Shown: positions 44,636-54,207 of the stretch, in pieces
Layout of the letters: each line of letters opens with the position of its first letter
How positions within the stretch are numbered: the first letter of the stretch is position 1
NCBI GenBank assembly: GCA_047967505.1
Contig: CM106540.1
From: Dipteris shenzhenensis
Lineage: Eukaryota > Polypodiophyta > Polypodiopsida > Gleicheniales
Strand: one strand, 5' to 3'
Length of the DNA: 64,000 nucleotides
Notes under the pieces: generated by a model
What the model saw: only the letters and a program-made list of their open reading frames with translations
The model's database searches: none
Told to the model about the DNA's origin: nothing
Made by a program: the position numbers and the translations under genes

Positions 44636-44853
44636 GGCTGGCCTGATAGGTAAAGCTCTCAAGCTCTGGCTATGGCAGATGTCGAACTTGGCAAAAGCTC
44701 TGAAGCTCTGGCTATGGCGGATGTGAAGCTTCTATGGCTATGGCGAAGCCCAAGCTTTCAAAATGGAGATGAAAAACTTTAACCAATCTATTAAACCTAC
44801 CCAACCAAAGTTGAGAATTGGAAGGGGATACTCCTTGAGGCCCTGCTTGCTGG
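44636..44853 (-). promoter_or_regulatory. Probable 5' UTR and promoter-proximal region of the 608-residue gene
   Basis: Contains short direct repeats (AGCTCT...GGCTATGGC at about 44655, 44700 and 44730 on the plus strand). No clear TATA box was identified. Confidence 0.35.
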
Positions 44854-45168
44854 TCAACTTTGACTGGGACAGGGTCGATTGCAAACCACCCCTCCCGTGT
44901 GAGCAGTTTCTTCTAATTCCCGCCAGTGGCACTGGTCTTGTGCCACTATGACTCCAAGCCCGCCATTTTCCCTGGCATTGGACTTGCTGGCTTGGCTTCG
45001 TGGATTTTTGCCAATTCTAGCCCAGCATTCCAGTGCCCAAGCCCTGCGATTGGTGCACAAACTTTGTGCTTTTTCTTTATAGTTGGCTGAAACAACCTGC
45101 AACACCCTTGTCAGGTCCTCGATGGAAATCAAACATTGGCTTAGCATCTCACTGCTAGATTCCAGCAT
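44854..45168 (-). CDS. Uncharacterised small ORF upstream of the zinc-finger gene
   Basis: A 104-residue frame (MLESSSEMLSQCLISIEDLT...) on the same strand, about 220 bp upstream of the 608-residue gene. The first 35 residues look like a helix; the rest has no motif. It might be an upstream exon, a small protein or chance. There is no independent support. Confidence 0.2.
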   Translation of the reverse strand: MLESSSEMLSQCLISIEDLTRVLQVVSANYKEKAQSLCTNRRAWALECWARIGKNPRSQASKSNARENGGLGVIVAQDQCHWRELEETAHTGGVVCNRPCPSQS

Positions 45169-45369
45169 TTGGGAGCTGCTCTAAAACATGTGGGTATGAA
45201 TGCACATTTCAAGTCCTAGGGGTAGATCAGTATTCTACCTTGGTCATCTCATATCGGGTGCTGTTAGCACTTTCAATTTCAGTATAACTCGGGGAAAAAA
45301 AATGGTTAGGTCACTTGACCTACTCAACCTCTATCTATACAGAAGGAGGAAAAAGTTAGCAGCCAACCT

Positions 45370-45510
45370 AGCCGCGCCTGGCTCAATCGTTGAGCGGGCG
45401 TGTGCATATGGGGGGTGTATGTGTGTTCGATCACCAGTGTGCCCACTAGTCGAGGGTAGCTACCCCCTTGTTAGAACCGTGAAAGGTGAGATGTTTTGGT
45501 AGGTGTAAGT
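45370..45510 (+). mobile_element. tRNA-derived SINE-like unit (A and B boxes)
   Basis: TGGCTCAATCGTTGAGCGG from 45379 fits a Pol III A box with its D-loop surroundings, and GTGTTCGATCACC from 45423 fits a B box. The 44-base spacing equals that of a tRNA gene. The intervening sequence (TGTGCATATGGGGGG...) does not form an anticodon stem, so this is a SINE head or tRNA relic, not a working tRNA. The limits are approximate. Confidence 0.5.
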
Positions 45511-45519
45511 GCCACAAAG

Positions 45520-46017
45520 AGAAAAAGAAGTGTCTTAAAACAAAACAAATGAGCATTACCAAGATGAAAAGTGTACCCATTTCGCTTAACCCTACTAGGT
45601 ATGTTTAACATCGTTTGGGCACTGGTCAATCCTCTAAGTTGGCACACCACGAAAGTTGTCAGACGTACTCGGCTAAGGTCAAGGTCAAGGTAGAGCTTCC
45701 ATGGTGTGCCAGGCTATGGCAAAGCTAAGCTTTCATTGACAAAAATGGAGAAGATGAACATCACCGAGATGAAAACTTTAAGCATTTCACCTAATCGAGT
45801 ATGCTACCAAGTTGAGTCAATGAAGCTTGCACGGTGTTAAGGAAGTTACAGACCTACTCAAAGTTCTAGCTAGGGTCAAGGTTGTCTCTCGTGTACTGAG
45901 CCAAGCTTTAATTGATAGAATATGAGCATTTCCAAGATGAAAAGCTTCGTACCTACCAGGCATGTTTAACATCGGTATGCTACCAAGGTGGGTCAATGAA
46001 GCTAGCATGGTGTAAGG
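45520..46017. repeat. Imperfect tandem repeat, ~180 bp unit
   Basis: Three copies near 45545, 45745 and 45918 share (GA)GCAT(T)(A/T)CCAAGATGAAAA, CCTACTAGG(C/T)ATGTTTAACATCG and TGCTACCAAG(T/G)TGGGTCAATGAAGCT. The last copy abuts the truncated copia end at 46018. Confidence 0.75.
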
Positions 46018-46479
46018 GGTGCACTTCTCAGCTTTTGGATCCAACTTGGACCTCAACTCATCTGGCACATGAACATAGGCAATGCAACAAAAAATTTTCA
46101 AATGAGAAATATCTGGTTTCCTACCAGTATACATCTCCTCTGGTGTCATGCCATGTATTGCTGCAGTGGGAGTCCTGTTCATTATATAAATTGCTGTAGC
46201 AACTGCTTCGGCCCAATAATAATCTGGTAGGTCTTTTTCATCTAGCATGGCCCGAGATACCTCTCGAATGTGCCTGTTTTTCCTTTCTGTAAGCCCATTT
46301 TGCTGTGGGGTATGACTACATGAATATTTTTGCTTTATGCCATGCTCCTGCAAGAAACTTGCAAACTCATTTGAGAGGTACTCTCCCCCTCCATCTGACC
46401 TTAGGCATTTTATTTGCAGGCCTGTTTCTTTTTCAACCATAGCTTTAAAAGCTTTGAAATGCCCAAACACTTCACTTTT

Positions 46480-46937
46480 CTATCATCTTCCACTGGCGAC
46501 CCAATGGAAGCAAGTGCATCTGCAATTTTCTTCACCTTCATGTGGTAGTCATTGATGCTCATATTTTCTCTCTACACATTGTGCAACTCCTGCTTGAGCT
46601 GCATTTTCCTCGCTTGCGTATTTGTGCTGTAAATTTTTGCCAAAGTATCCCATGCTTCCTTTGGCGTATTTGCATCTTGAATATGCACAATCATAGAATC
46701 CGAAATACTGATAGACAGCCAGTACATAACTTTTCTGGCTCTCTCATGCCATCCTTTAAATGCCTGCATTTCCTATTGATTGGGAACATTAGGAAGAACT
46801 GGTTCTTCTTCATTTCCTGTAATGAACTCCCAATAGCCTTTTCCCATAAGGAAATTCATCATTCTAAACTTCCATGCTTGCAAGTTGTTCTTGTCAAGCT
46901 TTTCAGTGACAATCTGTGAAAGAGAATCAGACGCCAT
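46480..46937 (-). pseudogene. gag: gag of the 46-kb family-B copy
   Basis: ATG at 46937 (MASDSLSQIVTEKLD...), then AWKFRMMNFLMGKGYWEFI, HERARKVMYWLSISISDSM, DANTPKEAWDTLAKIY, KMQLKQELHNV and SINDYHMKVKKIADALASIG. This is the copia Gag pattern. Stops interrupt it at two places and the end is lost in the deletion. Confidence 0.85.
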
Positions 46938-47432
46938 TACAGAACACTGTAAAATATTCTGTCACTGCAAAAAAACACAGCTTCTGCCTCACATGGGCAA
47001 ATCTGCAAAACTGACGAAAGTGGTATTTGACCACACAGTCACTTCCTAGTGACGATTTTGCATCAACAGGTAATAAGGATGATTCTGTAACTCCCAATAT
47101 CTCTGCGCACAGGCATATGATGCAATTTCTGCGGTAACTTTTCACCGACCTGCAGAGCAGTGGTCACACAGCAAAAAACAAGGCCTTTTTCTCAGTGCTT
47201 GCGGAGAACTTCCCCCTCCAAAACAGGCCCCGAAATGACCTCTCGTAGCATATATTGCCCTCACGCCACACCGCGAAGGGTGTCTCAATCTGAGACAATG
47301 CACTCTTGCACTTTTCGGTTGTGCTACCTACAGAGATTTGCTCCCAAACTCGAAAAAGGAAAGCAACACTGGTCCTCTTACCGGGACACCACGAACTTGG
47401 TTTGCTTTCTTAAGCTCCTTACCATGAACCAA

Positions 47433-47444
47433 GCTCTGATACCA
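47433..47444 (-). other. Primer binding site, initiator Met-tRNA type
   Basis: TGGTATCAGAGC on the minus strand, directly adjoining the LTR end. Confidence 0.93.
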
Positions 47445-47792
47445 TGTGAAGATAGTGGGAGAGAAGGAAGGAGTCTCACTTGTGGCTTTCTCACATACAC
47501 AATGGGAGAATACACACAAAGGTGGAGGCTCAAAACAGTTTTTCTCTTCTTAGTTATGAAAGCCAAAAGAACTCTAGTACAAAGAAATAGAAGAACCCTA
47601 TATGTGGGTCTCAACCAAACTTAGCTAACTAAGGTGGCATACTAACTGAGCCACGAACTAGAGTACATAAGGATAGCTATCATCCAGCTATTATTCATGG
47701 GCGGTGTACCAACCGCATCTTTAGCTAACAAGCCGGTGACATAAATGCACAACGGTCACCCTAGCATATCACGAGTGGAGCTCGATATCTCA
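47445..47792 (-). repeat. Family-B 5' LTR (minus strand)
   Basis: 348 bp, TGAGATATCGAGC to TCTTCACA on the minus strand, uninterrupted at the CATAT site. This is the best full-length family-B LTR in the window. Confidence 0.92.
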
Positions 47793-47794
47793 AC

Positions 47795-48120
47795 AGGAAC
47801 CTCTCCCCACCAAACTAAAAGAAAGGGTATCAACCCAATCTAGCTTTGGGCCTAGGTGGGAAAGAGCTTCATCAGGCCAACATTCACATCTTTTAAATGA
47901 CTGCCTCTGTCTACCACCACACTCGCCATCTCTAGCAAATCTATTTTATCAGATTCTAGAAGGCAATGAAAATTTTAGTTACCAAATCATTCGGACCCAT
48001 TGATTGTTCCTTTTCCATAGCATCTAGTGCTTCCCATAGCTTATCTTTTGAAAAAGATCGAGCCAAGCCCCACCCGCTGGCCATCAAAATTTATGCATCT
48101 CAACAGACCAGTGTGTCCTA
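47795..48120 (-). mobile_element. LINE fragment, start of reverse transcriptase
   Basis: Minus-strand frames read LWEALDAMEKEQSMGPNDLV-type sequence (48045-47985), then TKIFIAF, and further on VNVGLMKLFPT and GLIPF. This matches the LINE RT block before the first catalytic Asp (the KSPGPDGF...FW...GLIKLIPK region). It ends at the family-B LTR, so the LTR element probably inserted into an older LINE. Not the same segment as the LINEs at 4.4 or 30 kb. Confidence 0.6.
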
Positions 48121-48439
48121 AACACTTAACGAAATATGAAGAGGGGAGAGGAGAAGAGTGGAGATGAGGAGAGAGGGCACAGCTAGAGAGCACACCACAA
48201 ATGACTAAATATACACTAGATTTAGTTGAAAATGTAGATTATAGAAAAACCCTTTTAGGGTTAGGTTTAGGGTTAGGGCTAGGGTATCTAATCCTTTCCT
48301 TTATAGCACTATATTGGGTTAGTGCTATGCACATATCTAACACCTGATGTTGAGATGGTTTCTCAAAACCTTCGCTCAAGATCAACATCATGAAGTAGGC
48401 ATTCCCTCAAGATGATGATTTTAGGGAATCAAAGAAGGA
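48121..48439. repeat. Spacer with telomere-like repeat
   Basis: TTTTAGGGTTAGGTTTAGGG, then TTAGGGCTAGGGTA, lies at about 48253-48286, a degenerate TTTAGGG run. The rest may be the 3' LTR of copia element E, whose TG start could not be fixed. Confidence 0.6.
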
Positions 48440-51400
48440 ATCAGCATTACATTCCATCACATCTCTTGAATGGGAACGTCCTTCCTTCGCGTCAAACCAA
48501 GGGCTTGTTGGTGCTGCTCAAAAATCTCTTTGCCAAGTGGTTTGATAAAGATGTTTGCAACATTCTCTTTGCTATCACAATGCTGCAGTGTGATGTCACC
48601 AATTAACACTCTTTCTTTGATGAAGTGCTCTTTGACATCAATGTGCTTTGTCTTGGAGTGATATACTGGATTCTTGGCTAGAGTGATATACTGGATTCTT
48701 GGCCAATGCTTGAGCCGATTGATTATCATAGTATATTGTTGTTGGCTTTGATTCCATATAGCCTCACATGCACTTGTAGTCAATGCCCTATATTCCGCTT
48801 CTGTTGAAGACATTGAAACAGTTGGTTATTTATTGACAACCATGATATAGCACCTTGACCAAGAAAAAATGCATATCCTTGTGTGGACCTCCTAGTCTCA
48901 TGATCTCTGGCATAGTCATTGTCACAGTATCCACGCAACCTTGGATGATTTCCTTTGTATACTATTCCAAATTGTCTTGTACCTCTGATGTATCTCAAGA
49001 CTCTTTTGGTTGCATTCCAGTAAGGTTGTTTTGGATTTGCCATAAACTGCGTAAGTGAACTTCTGGCATAACAAATATTTGGCCGTGTGATAGTCAGATA
49101 TATAAGAGATTCAATGAGTTGCCGATAGTACTTGTCATTGACTGTAGGCTTTTCTGAATCTTTTGTAAGTTTTAAACTCTGTTCCATGGAAGTGGCTGCA
49201 ATCTTGCAATCTTCCATATGAAACTTCTTCAGGAGATTGTTAAGATATTTTAGCTGACTCATGAAGGTGCTATCTGAATCTCTCTAGAACTCAATACCAA
49301 GACAATAGTGCATAAGTCCAAGATATTTCATGTCCAGCTTTGCAGATAAGTCTTGTTTTAACTTTTGGATGCTTCTGGTCATAATCAGATCATCTACGTA
49401 CAAAGTACAATAGTAATGTCTTCCTCTTGAATTTTGTAGTAAAGAGTATGATCTGTATTGGATTTCATGTATCCCAGATTAGAAAAATACTTGTTGATTC
49501 TGCTATACCAGCTTTTGGGTGCTTGCTTTAAGCCGTAGAGGCTTTTCTTGAGATGGCAAACCTGATTCTCTTTTCTTGGTTCAACATAACCTGTTGGTTG
49601 TTGCATGTAGACTTCCTTGTTTAGGTAACCATTTATCTAGCTGGTACACATTCTATCTATTGAGTGTCACTAGTGATATCAAGGGCCGTATGGAATCCAT
49701 TTTTGCTACTTGGGCATAAGCCTCATCATAGTCTTGACCATATTGCTATCCAAATCCTTTTGCAACTAGTCTAGCTTTATATCTTTCAATACTTCCATTT
49801 GGATTGTACTTCACTTTGTAAACCTATTTGTTTGCGATAGCCTTCATTCCTGGTGGAAGATCGCATAATTCCCAAGTATTATTCTTGTACACAGATTCCA
49901 TTTCTTCATTCATAGCAATTTGCCAGTCTGGTTTGTCAACTACGTCTTGTAAGTACACTGGCTCTTCTGTAGCCATGATGGTAGTCAGAAGAGCATAATT
50001 TGTGGTTTCAACATGAATTGCTTTGGCATTTTGAGCATATGTCAATCTAGTTGGTGGTCTGCTTTCCCTAGTAGACCATCAGAGTTGATGTTTCTCTTCT
50101 GGGGGTGTGTCTGGCAATTTGTGCTCTTCTTCATCAACCTTTTTGGAAGGTGATTGAGTAATCGATGTCTCAATCTCCTATGTATTTGATGTTTTCCATT
50201 CCGATTCTTCATCAAAGACTACATCTCTAGAGATAATGACCTTTTGGTTGAAAGAATCATACAACTTGTATGCTTTGCTCTCTTCACTGTGGCCAACCCC
50301 TAGCCAACCGAGAGCCAACCATGATGCATTTACATGAGTTCACATCAAATTTTCTATGATGATCGTCCTGTATGTGGGCATATGTTATGCAACAAAATAT
50401 GTGAAGATGCCCAATGCATGGCTTGTGTCCAGTGAATGCTTCATAAGGTGTCATACCCTGAATCGGTTCACTGATTAAGTAAGTAGTTTGTAGTGGCAAT
50501 TGCTTCTACCCAATACTGATTCGAAAGATGCTTCTCATTGAGCAGTGCTCTAGCATTGTTTGTGAAAGTACCATTCTTCCTTTCCACTCTTGCATTCTGT
50601 TGAGGAGTATCTGCCGAAGTGAATTATCTTCGAATGCCGTTACTTTTGCAGAAGTTCATGAATGCTGAAGACATGTATTCACCTCCTCTGTCTGATCTCA
50701 TGACTTTGATCTTTTTGCCTATTTGGTTCTCAACCATGGCTTTGAATTCATGAAATCTGAAAAAAACTTCAAATTTCTCTTTCAGAAAGTAGACCCAACA
50801 ATATCTGCTATACTCATAAATGAAATTCAAGTAGTAAATTGAGCCATTGATGTTGTGGCGGGTCTGGGCATAACCCCATACATCTGTGTGAATCAAATCA
50901 AGAATAACTCATGCTTGAGAGGTGCTTCTACCAAAATTGGTTCACTTTTGTTTACCAAAGCAACATGCTTCACGAACTTTTCCAAGAAATTGAAGTTTTG
51001 GAATTCCAATTGCCATATTTTGATTTCTGAGCTCTATAACTCTTGTGCCATACTATAGAAAGTGGCATCTCTTGTGGTTGAGCTGACATGGCATGCAAAT
51101 CTGGTACTGAAGCTAGCATCTAAACAAGCGTCCTTCCTTGACTGCTTTTCCTACTAGCTAATATTCTCTAGATTTGTCTCTGATTATGCATTCATCTCCA
51201 TTGAAGATGATTCGGTAGTTGTGTTCCATCATTTGACCAACTGTTGACAAGAGGTTCTTGTTGAGCTTCGGAACATAGAGTAAATCTTTCACCAATCCTT
51301 TCGTACTAGTGAAATTGTTCATAGGGACAATGCCTTTCTCTTGAACTAGATTCGGTGTGTTATATCTGCTGTGTAGATAACATCTTCTGTCCTTCTAATG

Positions 51401-51925
51401 GTTTCATCTTTGTGAACCATTCCTGATGCTTTGTCATATGAGATGATGCGCTACTATAGATGTACCAAGAATCTTGATCTTCTTGATCGACTTGATAACT
51501 GAATTCCCTTTTCAAATTGCAGTTTATGTCAAGATACACTATTTTAGTCTTTTGCATATCCTCGAATGTCCACCACAATGATTTCCTCTTCCTCGAAAAT
51601 TCCCTCAATTGCTACTAGATCGACCACCTTGGTCATATTGCTTCTTGCAGCAATCTCTTTCATAGTGTCCAAGCTTATAACAGTAATTGCATTGAATGTT
51701 TGACACGGTGGTGGATGCATTCCCTCATCCTTGGAATGTTCCTCTATTGGAATGATTTCCTCTTTGCTGACAATGATGTTGCTGATGATGATGCTGATGC
51801 TAGCTTTGCTAATGCTGACTTTGTTGTTGATGATCACCACCTCGCTAGATTGATCTGCCTCTGCCTCTGCTTCTATCTGAAGCTATGAATGCTTGTTGAT
51901 AATTGGATGCATCAATTTTACGAGC
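48440..51925 (-). mobile_element. Element E: Ty1/copia interior, gag end to RNase H (minus strand)
   Basis: In minus-strand order: Arg/Gly-rich Gag end (about 51890), zinc knuckle CNYCYKLGHYERDC (51695-51650), protease (WYIYSSASSHMTKH at about 51450; the D-S-G core has become Y-S-S), pre-integrase, integrase (LIHTDVWGY near 50890, RSDRGGEYMSS near 50690), IN C-terminal region (QGMTPYEAFTGHKPCIGHL), RT (KNNTWELCDLPPGMK, LYGLKQAPKSW, then YVDD at about 49390-49401) and RNase H (TKHIDVKEHFIKE) ending at 48457. There are many stops and frameshifts. Gag N-terminus and 5' LTR are missing. Confidence 0.88.
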
Positions 51926-53153
51926 AAAAACCTATGAGAAGGTTTATCCAAGCATGTTTTTCAAGAGATTTAAAAGATTGTATTTCTTTAGGAAACATGG
52001 TTTTTACACTTTTATTTTACTAGAAACTAGATCCCTTTATCATAAAAATATATAGACTAGTCACGCATTCATTTTTACATAACATAAATTTTCTTATTCA
52101 TAGACATTCTTTTGTACCCCTGTTATTACCTTAAAAAAGTGTTGAAAAATAACTCCTTTAAGAAACATCCCTCATAATCATTCTCAATGTAATAATATTA
52201 TACATATATAATTACTTATTAGTTTAAATTACTATAAATAAGTATTAACTTGGGCTTATATATCGCTCTCATAAAATACATGTAATGTTTAATAATATAT
52301 ATGCAAGATTTTCTAAAATCTAACTCCATTGATGTGCTCAAATGGGGTTTTTCGATCAATTTGAGTGGTTGAATGACTATATTTGGACATTGGATGTGAA
52401 AGTTATGTCACTTTTAAAAGTGTTGTCCAAGGTAGTTTCGCTAGCGAAACTACCTTGGAAGACTTACTTCAAAGGGGTTTCACTAGCGAAACTACCTTGA
52501 TGGTTTTCCTCAATCATTTTTCTTTGGAAAAACCCTTTCATGAAGATAGGTTGAGAGAGGTTTTTCAATGTCACCTCCTATTAGGTAAATGTTGTAAGAA
52601 GGATCATAAGGGAATTTTCATAGAGAAGTCTACTCTGCATGTGGGTTTCTTCAAAAGCCATCCCATTATGTTCTCACCATTCCCAAAGATTCATGTAAAT
52701 ATTTGTGTATAAAATAGGCATTGATATAATACTTTGCATATTTCTAAGTGAAACTATGTTTTCTTCTAATCCATTTTTGCCATAATTTTGCATAGTTGGA
52801 AGCTTTTTTTTTCCTTCGCTCGGACGCTCGGAAGATTTCGCTCGAAAAGTGCTTGTCCCCTTGATAATTGGAATGACCTCTGTGTGCATAAATGGCTTGC
52901 ATCCTGAGTTCTTTGCCAAGTAACAATGATTATAGCTCTTCAAGTTTTGGAATTTGCCATTGAATGGCAATACTCTGCACTAGATTCTCGTATCACTCTC
53001 CTAGTTCATTCAAGATGACTTAAACCATTTTTGTTGGGATTCATAGTCTCTCCTCCTGATGCGAGTTGATTGTTGTAATCATTGATCCTAAGTACATAAG
53101 CATGATCGTATCATTGGTGTTGCAGAAACTCTAGCTGATTTGCCTATTTTTGC
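51926..53153. other. AT-rich insert between the two element-E copies
   Basis: About 1.2 kb with no recognised transposon domain. It contains a 109-codon open frame (52383-52712, +) running through a perfect palindrome, and a Ser/Lys-rich frame on the other strand. A copia leader or gag start might lie at 52950-53150, but no motif confirms it. Confidence 0.4.
52427..52458. repeat. Perfect 32-bp palindrome
   Basis: CCAAGGTAGTTTCGCT followed at once by its exact reverse complement, centred on CTAG. A third, near-complete half (CTAGCGAAACTACCTTG) lies at about 52484-52499. Long perfect palindromes with no spacer are unusual in old plant intergenic DNA. Confidence 0.95.
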
Positions 53154-54207
53154 CTTTGATCTTTTTGCCTATTTGGTTCTCAACCATGGCTTTGAATTCA
53201 TGAAATTTGGAAAAGACTTCAAATTTCTCTTTCAAAAAGTAGACCCAACAATATCTGCTATACTCATCAATGAAAGTCAAGTAGTAAACTGAGCCATTGA
53301 TGCTGCGGCGGGTCTAGGCATAACCCCATAGATCTGTGTGAATCAAATCAAGAATACCTTGTGCTCGAGAGGTGCTTCTATTGAAATTGGTTCGCTTTTG
53401 TTTACCAAAGCAACATGCTTCACAAACTTTACCAAGAAATTGAAGTTTTGGAATTCCAATTGCCATATTTTGATTTCTGAGCTCTCTCAAGCTTTTCAAA
53501 GTGGCATGTCCATAACTCTTGTGCCATACTGAAGAAAGTGGCATCTCTTGAAGTTGAGCTGACATGGCATGCAAATATGGTACTGAACCTAGCATATGAA
53601 CAAGCGTCCTTCCTTAACTGCTTTTCCTCCTAGCTAATATTCTCTAGATTTGTCTCTAATTGTGCATTCATCTCCATTGAAGATGACTCGATAGTTGTGT
53701 TCTGTCATTTGATCAACTGCTGACAAGAGGTTCTTGCTAAGCTTCGGAACATAGAGTAAATCTTTCACCAATCCTTTTGTACCAAAAATTGTTCATAGGA
53801 CAATGCCTTTTCCTTGAACTGGATCCGGTGTGTTATCTGCCATGTAGAAAATGTTTTTTATCCTTCTAATGGTTTCATCTCTGTGAACCATTCTTAATGC
53901 TTTGTCATATGAGATGGTGCACTGCTGTAGATGTACCAAGGATCTTGATCTTCTTGATCGACTTGATAACTAAATTCCCGTTTCAAATTGCAGTCTATGT
54001 CAAGATACACTATTTTAGTCTTTTGCATATCCTTGAATGTCCACCACAATGATTTCCTCTTCCTTAGAAATTTCCTCACCTAGATCGACCGCCTTGGTCA
54101 TACTGCTTCTTGTGACAAACTCTTTCATCCAAACTTATGACGTAATTGCAGTGAATGTTTGACATGCTGGTGGATGCATTCCCTTGTCCTTGGAATCTTC
54201 CTCTATT
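53154..54207 (-). mobile_element. Second, partial copy of element E (knuckle to integrase start)
   Basis: Closely parallels 50700-51730: knuckle region with a Cys-poor decayed form near 54150, protease (WYIYSSAPSHMTKH, about 53925), pre-integrase (LSSVWHKSYGHATLKSLREL, then KVCEACCFGKQ at 53440-53400) and the start of integrase (LIHTDLWGYA). It stops at 53154 with a local direct repeat (TTTGCCTATTT) at the join. It retains a segment deleted in the other copy. Confidence 0.85.

Larger units (their letters stand above)
46018..47792 (-). mobile_element. Family-B copia element with internal deletion (minus strand)
   Basis: The 5' LTR (47792-47445) is followed by PBS TGGTATCAGAGC (47444-47433), leader, gag from ATG 46937 and then, across a deletion junction near 46480, the integrase core (FKAMVEKETGLQIKCLRSDG at 46450-46390, TPQQNG, YYWAEAVATAIYIMNRTP, VHVPDELRSKLDP). 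Gag C-terminus, zinc knuckle, protease and pre-integrase are missing. The join is out of frame. Integrase is cut at 46018 by the tandem repeat, and RT and RNase H are absent. Stops also occur in gag (46773, 46569). Confidence 0.9.

Noticed and set aside
43898-44653. 251-residue plus-strand open frame
   Set aside because: It is the antisense of the 608-residue zinc-finger gene; that strand has the zinc motifs and a good start context.
45370-45510. Functional tRNA gene
   Set aside because: A and B boxes fit, but no acceptor stem or anticodon arm can be paired.
52383-52712. 109-residue ORF across the palindrome
   Set aside because: The palindrome and its copy make repeated SETTLE-like residues; there is no domain and no sign of coding bias.
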